A stretch of 18,487 nt of DNA from Syntrophaceae bacterium UBA5764 (lineage in GTDB: Bacteria; Desulfobacterota; Syntrophia; Syntrophales; Smithellaceae). Both the position numbers and the translations under genes were made by a program. Of this stretch, positions 1 through 5,504 are shown one piece after another. Every line of letters starts with the position of its first letter. Positions within the stretch are counted from its first letter, which is position 1. The notes beneath the pieces are model-generated. The model made no database searches, had not been told where the DNA came from, and saw nothing but the letters and a program-made list of their open reading frames with translations. The stretch covers positions 35,339 to 53,825 of the forward strand of contig DIEW01000067.1 of the NCBI GenBank assembly GCA_002418825.1. Direction: 5' to 3'.

Positions 1-43
1 TCTCACGCCGGAAACCGGGGTTCAAACCCCCGTGGGACTACCA
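1..43 (+). tRNA. tRNA-Glu (CTC), 3' part only
   Basis: The window begins within the anticodon loop. Bases 1-6 read TCTCAC, which places anticodon CTC at 2-4, followed by the anticodon stem 3' strand GCCGG, a 4-base variable loop AAAC, the T arm CGGGG-TTCAAAC-CCCCG with a perfect 5-bp stem, the acceptor strand TGGGACT, discriminator A and an encoded CCA at 41-43. The short variable loop and loop sequence match bacterial tRNA-Glu. The 5' part lies outside the window. The 3' end of a tRNA is a classic integration target, and what follows is mobile-element-like, so this is probably an attachment site. The identity rests on the anticodon loop position and overall similarity to tRNA-Glu. Confidence 0.85.
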
Positions 44-102
44 GATATATATCAAATAGTTAAGTAGCGTAATTCTAGATCATTCACTTTTCTATAAGCT
101 AT

Positions 103-122
103 TTCCCCACATTATTCCCCAC
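103..122. repeat. Tandem direct repeat TTCCCCAC x2
   Basis: TTCCCCAC occurs at 103-110 and again at 115-122, a 12-bp period, each copy followed by an A/T-rich ATTA or TATTA tail. The pair sits 60-80 bp inside the presumed tRNA attachment site. Arm-type integrase binding sites or a regulator operator would be expected in such a place. No functional assignment is possible from sequence alone. Confidence 0.4.
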
Positions 123-142
123 TATTATTTGTAAGAAAGCAC

Positions 143-170
143 TTGACATAAAAGTAATAAGATATAAGAT
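143..170 (+). promoter_or_regulatory. Sigma-70-like promoter for the leftmost operon
   Basis: A perfect -35 box TTGACA (143-148) is followed after 16 bp by TAAGAT (165-170), a 4 of 6 match to the -10 box, about 36 bp before the first gene start at 206. An alternative -10, TATAAG at 163, would give a short 14-bp spacer. This promoter points away from the tRNA and would transcribe the MerR-like gene and the small gene after it. Confidence 0.55.
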
Positions 171-205
171 GACTTATCACTTATCTATAGGATGGTATTG
201 AATTT

Positions 206-862
206 ATGAGGCCTATAGCATTAAAGAGTATTATTACGATCGTCCACGCAATTACTAAGGGATACGATTTAGATTCTTTTATCAATCCCGCAATTACAGA
301 AAAAAAACGGATTCCAAAGACTTACTTCAGTCAGGTTATTCAGAAAAGAGCTGGCATTACAGCAGCCCAAATACGGCACTGGACGGTTTCCGGAGTTCTG
401 GAGCCGTATAAGCTTGCTAGCGGCACAGGCAAGATGCACGTCTACGATCACCAAAACCTAATTGAGGCTAAAATTTGCAAGGAATTAAACTACTATTCTA
501 TAAATTACAATTACATGAAAAGCATTATGAATTTTTTGAGAACACATAAATGGAAGGTGAACTGGATAATTCGTGATTTTAGCCGTTCGGTCGATGAAAG
601 TAAGAAAGAAGTAACGATGAGTAATAATATAGTTATTTGGGATTTCTTTAAAAAATACCCTTTGCACGAGGATATTTACATAATGATCTGGAAAACGAAA
701 ACCGCTCCAGCCATAATGACAGACCAAAATTTCGGAGATTTGAGTTTACACGTAACTAATAAGTTTGAAATTGTAGAAATATCTGAAAGGTGCAGTAGTG
801 TGATCGTCATAAATTTGACAAATCTCATATGGGAAGAAGGCGATTTTTTTAAAGAATGGTAA
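206..862 (+). CDS. MerR-like helix-turn-helix protein of a mobile element
   Basis: A 218-residue protein. Residues about 45-95 look like a MerR-type winged HTH: an ITAAQIRHWTVSGVL stretch that fits the recognition helix region, then a basic wing and a YDHQNLIEAKICKEL stretch typical of these proteins. The C-terminal two thirds (about 110-218) is not recognised; it has no obvious metal-binding or membrane features and could be a ligand-binding or dimerisation region. It is the first gene after the tRNA and has its own promoter, as an element regulator would. It overlaps the next gene by 7 bases. The ATG has only a weak Shine-Dalgarno (TAGGAT, 13 bases upstream), so the start is uncertain. Regulator function is inferred from the HTH only. 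Confidence 0.7.
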   Translation: MRPIALKSIITIVHAITKGYDLDSFINPAITEKKRIPKTYFSQVIQKRAGITAAQIRHWTVSGVLEPYKLASGTGKMHVYDHQNLIEAKICKELNYYSINYNYMKSIMNFLRTHKWKVNWIIRDFSRSVDESKKEVTMSNNIVIWDFFKKYPLHEDIYIMIWKTKTAPAIMTDQNFGDLSLHVTNKFEIVEISERCSSVIVINLTNLIWEEGDFFKEW

Positions 863-1041
863 TCTCTGAATCTAATGTAGTGAAGTCGTCAAATATAAAG
901 GAGTCAATAGAGCATGACAAAATCATTCTCGATGCTGAAGGTCCCTTTCCTCGAAGAATTATTATTAAAGATTGCATGGGTTGTAAAAAAGAATATCGCC
1001 TTGTCAAAACGCAGTCAGGAAATTTTATCCTGAATAAATAA
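856..1041 (+). CDS. Small hypothetical protein, 61 aa
   Basis: The ATG lies inside the last codons of the upstream gene (ATGGTAA overlap), which suggests translational coupling. A purine-rich GAAGAAGG stretch lies about 15 bases upstream of the start. The protein has a charged, serine-rich first half and a C-terminal part with CMGCKKEYRLV, i.e. one CxxC pair followed by basic and hydrophobic residues. The single CxxC could bind metal only as a dimer or with other ligands. No family is recognised. It ends about 50 bases before a strong terminator, consistent with being the last gene of a two-gene operon. Confidence 0.5.
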   Translation: MVISESNVVKSSNIKESIEHDKIILDAEGPFPRRIIIKDCMGCKKEYRLVKTQSGNFILNK

Positions 1042-1050
1042 AGAATAGCT

Positions 1051-1095
1051 AGCAAGCAAACAGCGAGCAAGCGTCAAGCTAATTAGCCAGCAAGC
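1051..1095. repeat. AGCAAGC iteron-like cluster
   Basis: AGCAAGC occurs three times in the same orientation, at 1051-1057, 1066-1072 and 1089-1095, with related variants (AGCGAGC at 1062-1068, GTCAAGC at 1073-1079) between them. The array occupies a short non-coding gap directly upstream of the replication genes. Iterons bound by the element's own primase-helicase are known in P4-like satellites, so an origin role is possible. The third copy runs into the terminator stem. The origin role is inference. Confidence 0.35.
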
Positions 1096-1131
1096 CACGA
1101 CTCACCGTAAACACGGTAATCGTGGCTTTTT
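1093..1131 (+). terminator. Strong intrinsic terminator
   Basis: An 8-bp outer stem AGCCACGA (1093-1100) / TCGTGGCT (1120-1127) encloses an inner ACCGT/ACGGT stem around an AAAC loop. The 3' arm runs directly into TTTTT. No T-run exists on the other strand, so it acts on rightward transcripts. It would end the two-gene operon at 206-1041, and it lies only about 35 bases upstream of the next start codon. Confidence 0.85.
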
Positions 1132-1165
1132 ACTTACAAATAATCCTTAGGAAGGATGCATATCG

Positions 1166-1369
1166 ATGGATACAAGTGAGCTTATTAAAAAACGCTATTT
1201 AAATGAACATGAAGTTTCTCAATTGACAGGGATTGCGGTATCTACATTACGTAACGACCGACATCTCCGGCGGGGATTTCCTTATTTGAAAATAGGAAAA
1301 AGGTCAGTTCGTTATATTACCAGTGACGTAGTCAGAGAAATGGAAAAAAAACGTATTACCTTTGACTAA
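1166..1369 (+). CDS. AlpA-like / HTH_17 DNA-binding protein
   Basis: A 67-residue protein that is essentially one winged HTH domain of the AlpA/excisionase type. It shows YLNEHEVSQLTGIAVSTLRNDRHL (two helices with the turn), then RRGFPYLKIGKRSVRY (the wing) and a final helix SDVVREMEKKR. Length and pattern are typical of AlpA-like regulators in P4-type satellites and integrative elements, where they activate or assist excision. A good Shine-Dalgarno AGGAAGG (1149-1155) lies 10 bases before the ATG. The primase gene starts 41 bases later on the same strand. Whether it acts on excision or transcription cannot be told from sequence. Confidence 0.85.
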   Translation: MDTSELIKKRYLNEHEVSQLTGIAVSTLRNDRHLRRGFPYLKIGKRSVRYITSDVVREMEKKRITFD

Positions 1370-1410
1370 AGCCACATAAATAAGAAAGCAAAATTTATAA
1401 GGATTTTCAC

Positions 1411-2091
1411 ATGCAAGACATATATTCATTATTTTTCCATGCTGGAGAAATAGTTGAGATCAGAGCTATCGGTCTTTTCGGCAAAAATCATGGATGGGAG
1501 GGATTTGCACGAGAAACTGTTGCGGGATACTTCGACAATCCTAAAGATTTTGGCAAATGTGCCACAATTCTAAATGATGCTGGTGCTACTGGTGTTTATT
1601 TTACCCTCAATCCGTGCAAGCCAGCATTAATAGCCCGTGCTAATAATCGAATTCGTGTCATGAAATATACAACTCAAGATAAAGACATTAAATGTGTCCG
1701 CTGGCTACCCATAGATTTAGATCCAAAGAGGCCTTCCGGTATATCAGCTACGGATGCCGAAGTCGCTCTGGCCCAAAAGAAAGCTCTCATAATTGCCTCC
1801 TGGCTGGAGTCAGAAATGGGATGGGAAAGTCCTATCAGGGGATTTTCTGGGAACGGCTATCATTTACTTTATAAACTGCCTGACCTCCCAAATAACGATG
1901 AAACTCATAAAACTATTATGCAATGTATCAGCATAATTTCAGGAAAATTTAGCGACGATCATGTTGATATTGATGTTTCAGTCGGAAATCCGGCTCGAAT
2001 ATGGAAGCTATTCGGGTCTACTGGACGGAAAGGGGACAATACGCTTGATCGACCGCATCGTAAATCATTCATAATTGAAAATGGTTTTTAA
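1411..2091 (+). CDS. Archaeo-eukaryotic-type primase (PrimPol) domain protein
   Basis: A 226-residue protein with the three AEP signatures. The hDhD motif is IDLD (D102, D104), the sxH-type motif is SGNGYH (H151), and a third acidic motif is VDIDV (D186, D188), followed by the basic stretch PARIWKLFGSTGRKGD. The acidic residues would bind the catalytic metals for primer synthesis. In many phages and satellites this domain is fused to a D5/SF3 helicase. Here it is a separate gene whose stop is one base before the likely helicase start, so the two probably act as a complex on the element's replication origin. The ATG has TAAGGA at 1398-1403, 7 bases upstream. Confidence 0.85.
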   Translation: MQDIYSLFFHAGEIVEIRAIGLFGKNHGWEGFARETVAGYFDNPKDFGKCATILNDAGATGVYFTLNPCKPALIARANNRIRVMKYTTQDKDIKCVRWLPIDLDPKRPSGISATDAEVALAQKKALIIASWLESEMGWESPIRGFSGNGYHLLYKLPDLPNNDETHKTIMQCISIISGKFSDDHVDIDVSVGNPARIWKLFGSTGRKGDNTLDRPHRKSFIIENGF

Positions 2092-2092
2092 A

Positions 2093-3994
2093 ATGAAAAG
2101 TTTATCAGATCTTCGATGCACATCCTTTGAGTCAGTTTTAAAACTAGCAGGACTAACAACCGGTTCTACACAAAAAAAAATATTTCAGCAAGAAATTCCT
2201 AGTGGGGCATTTCCTGAATCTTCTGCAAAGAACATGAATGCATTTTTTTCTACAGAGAATCAAAAACTATTACAAACACGACCCATGACTAAAAGTGAAC
2301 TTGGTCCCATCGATATGGAAAAATACCTAAATTGTTTTGGAATAAAATTCAATATCAAGGACGACGGAACAAAAACTATATACCGCCTGCAAAAATGCAT
2401 TTTTAATCCTGATCATGGTCCAAATGAAGCGTCAATCATTATACCTAGACATGGCCCGATATTGTATCAGTGTTTTCATTCAAGTTGTAAGCATCATACA
2501 TGGAAAGAGGCTCGACGCATGATTTCTGGCGACAAATCTCTAGCCGAGTTTTGCGAGGGCTACGACCCCCACTGGAGGCCACCGAGAACTACGGGCAGCG
2601 GGCAATTTAGCCAAAACATCGTTCTTGATTTTATGTCTTCTGAGGAGCCTGCTTATGTAGCGGACGGCAAATTGATACCCCCGCCATCGCAAGTTGATTG
2701 GCGTGAATTTTACATAAAAGGCCATCGGGACGAATTTGTTCCTCTTTACTTAGTGCGGTATTTACAAAAATATTTACATCCCTTGGCTTGTACGGCAAAA
2801 CAATTTTGGAAATATAAGGAAGGCGTTTGGAAACCTTATTCTGATGCGTCAATTCGCCAGCATATCACTCGATCGTTGAAGGAGAAGGTGCAAGGAAGGC
2901 TAACGGATAATGTAATAAAAATTCTTGCTGATGAAACATTTATAGATGAGGAACAATGGGATAAAAATCCTTTGTTGATAAATTGCAAAAGCGGGATGAT
3001 CAGTATTGAAACAGGTGAAACTATTCCACACGATCCCAAATATTTAAGCAGGGTTCAACTGCCTGTGAACTACGATCCTCATCAAGAATCAGTCCGATGG
3101 TTCGAATTCCTGAAAGACATTTTTCCAGAAGACTTTGAGGATCCAAAGAATTCAAGAACATACATGACAAAACACTACCTCCTTCAAATGTGGTTCGGTT
3201 ATTGCCTATTGAGAGATAATCGCTTTCATAAAGCCCTGTTCCTTTATGGAACCGGCAGCAACGGGAAAAGCACAGTCATTGAGGTTTTACAGGCTATGGT
3301 TGGTGAGAAAAATACTTCTAACCTGTCTCTCTCTGACTTATGCCAGCGTTTCAAAATACAGCATCTCTTAGGTAAAATGGTAAATCTGGCAACGGAAACC
3401 GGTTCGAGAGACCCTCTTGCAATGGATGTCTTCAAAACTATAATTGCAGGAGAAAAAATTTCAGCTGAAAGGAAATATGGCGATGTTTTTGATTTTAGAC
3501 CGTATGCTAAATTTTGCGTTTCTATGAATGACGTTCCTGTCATTACGGACAAATCTTATGGTTTTGAACGAAGAATAATTGTCTTGTCTTTTAATCGCCG
3601 CATTGAAAAACACGAGATAATTCCGAATATCAAGGAAGTGCTAATTGAAGAAATTGACGGCATTTTCACTTGGGCAATCCGTGGTCTTCAGATGCTTCTT
3701 AAACGAAATGAATTCTATATCGGAGAAACAATAGGGGACGATACAGATCAATTCATGAAAACCATAAATCCCCTTCTTATCTTTGGCGAGGAATGCTGTG
3801 AATTTCATCCTGAGTATGAAATTGAACCACAGGCTCTTTGGGAAGCTTATAAAAGATGGTGCGATGATGGTAAAAATCGGCCTCTTGGTCGCAATAATTT
3901 CTATAATCAAATCTTGGCACAGTATTCAAAGGTCAAAAAAAGCCGCACTGAAAAAAGTCGTTTATTTAGGGGAATCAGGTTAAAATATTTTTGA
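2093..3994 (+). CDS. D5/P4-type SF3 helicase-primase
   Basis: About 633 residues from ATG 2093. The N-terminal third has a zinc-ribbon-like segment, C..NPDH...CFHSSC..H.W, typical of satellite primases. A D5_N-like region follows, then a superfamily 3 helicase with Walker A GTGSNGKST (386-394), a GKMVNLATETG Walker B region and the motif C segment KFCVSMNDVPV. The C-terminal 90 residues (FGEECCEFHPEY, ALWEAYKRWCDDG) match the winged-helix end of P4/D5 helicases. It would unwind DNA for replication of the element. Earlier starts (TTG 2075, ATG 2081) overlap the primase gene and have no better ribosome site. ATG 2093, just after the primase stop, is chosen as the most likely coupled start, with modest certainty. 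Confidence 0.88.
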   Translation: MKSLSDLRCTSFESVLKLAGLTTGSTQKKIFQQEIPSGAFPESSAKNMNAFFSTENQKLLQTRPMTKSELGPIDMEKYLNCFGIKFNIKDDGTKTIYRLQKCIFNPDHGPNEASIIIPRHGPILYQCFHSSCKHHTWKEARRMISGDKSLAEFCEGYDPHWRPPRTTGSGQFSQNIVLDFMSSEEPAYVADGKLIPPPSQVDWREFYIKGHRDEFVPLYLVRYLQKYLHPLACTAKQFWKYKEGVWKPYSDASIRQHITRSLKEKVQGRLTDNVIKILADETFIDEEQWDKNPLLINCKSGMISIETGETIPHDPKYLSRVQLPVNYDPHQESVRWFEFLKDIFPEDFEDPKNSRTYMTKHYLLQMWFGYCLLRDNRFHKALFLYGTGSNGKSTVIEVLQAMVGEKNTSNLSLSDLCQRFKIQHLLGKMVNLATETGSRDPLAMDVFKTIIAGEKISAERKYGDVFDFRPYAKFCVSMNDVPVITDKSYGFERRIIVLSFNRRIEKHEIIPNIKEVLIEEIDGIFTWAIRGLQMLLKRNEFYIGETIGDDTDQFMKTINPLLIFGEECCEFHPEYEIEPQALWEAYKRWCDDGKNRPLGRNNFYNQILAQYSKVKKSRTEKSRLFRGIRLKYF

Positions 3995-4034
3995 TTCAAT
4001 TATCGAACATATAATTAATGCCTAATTAATTGAA
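3995..4034. repeat. AT-rich inverted repeat between converging genes
   Basis: TTCAATTA (3995-4002) pairs with TAATTGAA (4027-4034) across a 24-base loop that holds two copies of TAATTAAT (4012-4019, 4023-4030). It fills the gap between the helicase stop and the converging DUF2130 gene and may act as a weak bidirectional transcription end. The stem has few G/C pairs, so a terminator role is uncertain. Confidence 0.3.
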
Positions 4035-4054
4035 GTTAAATATTAGAACTGTAA

Positions 4055-5314
4055 TTATTCCTCTTCTGTTATCTGTATTTTTTCACTGTCGGAATCATAA
4101 TCAAGCATTGATATTTCGGGAAGCGATGCACCAATGATACCCTGCATATCACCATATAATCCTGCGGTATTAAGAATTACTTTTTCAATTTGTTTCTCCC
4201 TCTTTGACCAGCTTTTAGTAATTGCGCGCTTTTCTTTATCAAGGTCATTTTTCATTGTGCTGAAGGCTTCGACAACCGCTTCAATTTTCTGCCGGAACTG
4301 AGAGCCGGAGAAATAGTCATAAAGGATTTCCATTTTTTCGCCTTTATTTACTGATGAAAGAATTGCCAGATTGATTTTGATCAAACTTTCTCTTAATACT
4401 GCGGCGATACTACCGGAAAGAACAGGACTTGTAATCCACACGCCCTCCATTTGGCCGAACTGCTGCATACCTTTGGGTAGTGCTTCTGTAACAATGACAG
4501 CAATTTCTGCGTTAACTTCCCTTTGATCACTCTTTAACTTTTCAATCCAGCCATCGGACCAGGCTTTTGTTCGCTTTGTCTCCCATACTATGCTGCCGCA
4601 ATCCTGGCCGGCAGGGTTCAGCACCTTTTGAATCACGTCTGCACCTCTCATGCCTTTCGATACAGGTTCAATGTTATCGTATGGGAATCGAGCTTTGAGG
4701 GATGCTTCAAGGTCTAGTTCGAGAACCTCGCCCTGTGTTTGCATGGAACCCTGTTCCGCTTTTCGTTTGAGGTCATCGATGGTCTTACGCATATCTTCCA
4801 TCTGTTTATCTTTTTCAAGATCCTTCAACCTGTGGGACTCAGCAACTTGACCCATCGCGGATGATCTGATCTTCTCTCTTTCTTCATCCATCTTTCTCGC
4901 AATTTCCAAATCAACGTTTTTCTTTTGTTCTTCCAGGTCACGCACTTTTCTTCTCAAATCCAGCTCATTATTCATGGCTTGTTGGGCCTTCGAGTTGTTT
5001 TCAAAAATCTGTTGTTTCAAATCGCTGATTTCAACTTTTAGAGCGGTTTCAGCCTCGATTCTCGCTGTTTGTTTAATTTTTTCTTCTTCGGTCTTTAGTC
5101 TTTCTTCAACTTGCTTTGCGATAGCATTCTGGGCACTCTGGATTTCTTCCTGCTGTTCGCAGACCTTTTTCTCACGAGCCGCGATAGCAGCTTCACGCTC
5201 CTTTGATTCACCCTCAAATTCTTTTCGTAAGCCTTCGCGAACTTGATTGAAAAGCGTTTCAGTCAAAGGAATTTCCTTCCCGCAATTTGGGCAGATTATA
5301 TTTTGATCAATCAT
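4055..5314 (-). CDS. DUF2130 coiled-coil protein with nuclease-like core
   Basis: A 419-residue protein. Residues 1-20 carry a half zinc ribbon (CPNCGKEIPL). Residues about 45-195 are a highly charged Glu/Lys/Gln-rich segment that reads as a long coiled coil. Residues about 198-330 are the DUF2130 core, including GADVIQ (D226) and SIVWETKR (E245, K247), a D...ExK arrangement like PD-(D/E)xK nucleases. The C-terminal part is again helical and charged. Biochemical function is not established; a DNA-acting role is inferred from the motif. A strong Shine-Dalgarno GGAGGAG (5328-5322) lies 7 bases before the ATG, and a near-perfect sigma-54 promoter lies just upstream, divergent from the activator gene. 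It converges on the helicase gene, so it is transcribed separately from the element core. Confidence 0.88.
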   Translation of the reverse strand: MIDQNIICPNCGKEIPLTETLFNQVREGLRKEFEGESKEREAAIAAREKKVCEQQEEIQSAQNAIAKQVEERLKTEEEKIKQTARIEAETALKVEISDLKQQIFENNSKAQQAMNNELDLRRKVRDLEEQKKNVDLEIARKMDEEREKIRSSAMGQVAESHRLKDLEKDKQMEDMRKTIDDLKRKAEQGSMQTQGEVLELDLEASLKARFPYDNIEPVSKGMRGADVIQKVLNPAGQDCGSIVWETKRTKAWSDGWIEKLKSDQREVNAEIAVIVTEALPKGMQQFGQMEGVWITSPVLSGSIAAVLRESLIKINLAILSSVNKGEKMEILYDYFSGSQFRQKIEAVVEAFSTMKNDLDKEKRAITKSWSKREKQIEKVILNTAGLYGDMQGIIGASLPEISMLDYDSDSEKIQITEEE

Positions 5315-5340
5315 GGTTGTGCTCCTCCAATTTTTATTTC

Positions 5341-5358
5341 TTGCTAACCATTTAGCAA
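5341..5358. promoter_or_regulatory. Palindrome overlapping the leftward sigma-54 promoter
   Basis: TTGCTAACCATTTAGCAA is a perfect 7-bp inverted repeat with a 4-base centre. It overlaps the -12 box (5354-5358) and the predicted start (about 5343) of the minus-strand promoter. Its position suits a repressor operator better than an activator site. A related TTGCTAAACATT occurs at 6892-6903. Confidence 0.4.
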
Positions 5359-5370
5359 GGACGGTGCCAA
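5354..5370 (-). promoter_or_regulatory. Sigma-54 promoter of the DUF2130 gene
   Basis: On the minus strand the sequence reads TTGGCACCGTCCTTGCT. Against the sigma-54 consensus TGGCACG-N4-TTGCW it matches 11 of 12 positions; the one mismatch is the last G of the -24 box. The invariant GG (5368-5367) and GC (5356-5355) are exactly 10 bases apart. The predicted start is about 5343, giving a leader of about 29 bases that includes the GGAGGAG ribosome site. The neighbouring gene encodes a sigma-54 activator. Confidence 0.85.
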
Positions 5371-5469
5371 TGTAAAAAATTAAAACTTATATCTGCAACA
5401 TTCTTTGGTTTTAAGAATATAACACGATTCAAGATGGAAAATGTTCAAATAACAGGGTCATAATAATTC

Positions 5470-5497
5470 TTGTGAATAATAAAATAATTTGTATAAT
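5470..5497 (+). promoter_or_regulatory. Possible sigma-70 promoter of the activator gene
   Basis: TTGTGA (5470-5475) is followed after 16 bp by a perfect TATAAT (5492-5497). Transcription would begin near 5504, at or one base before the ATG at 5505, which would make the message leaderless. The region is AT-rich, so a chance match is possible. Confidence 0.35.
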
Positions 5498-5504
5498 GTC
5501 AAAT

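Noticed and set aside
5472..5504. GTG 5472 or ATG 5496 as the activator start
   Set aside because: Neither has a ribosome site, and the added residues precede the domain; a TATAAT box overlaps this stretch. It is kept as an alternative only.
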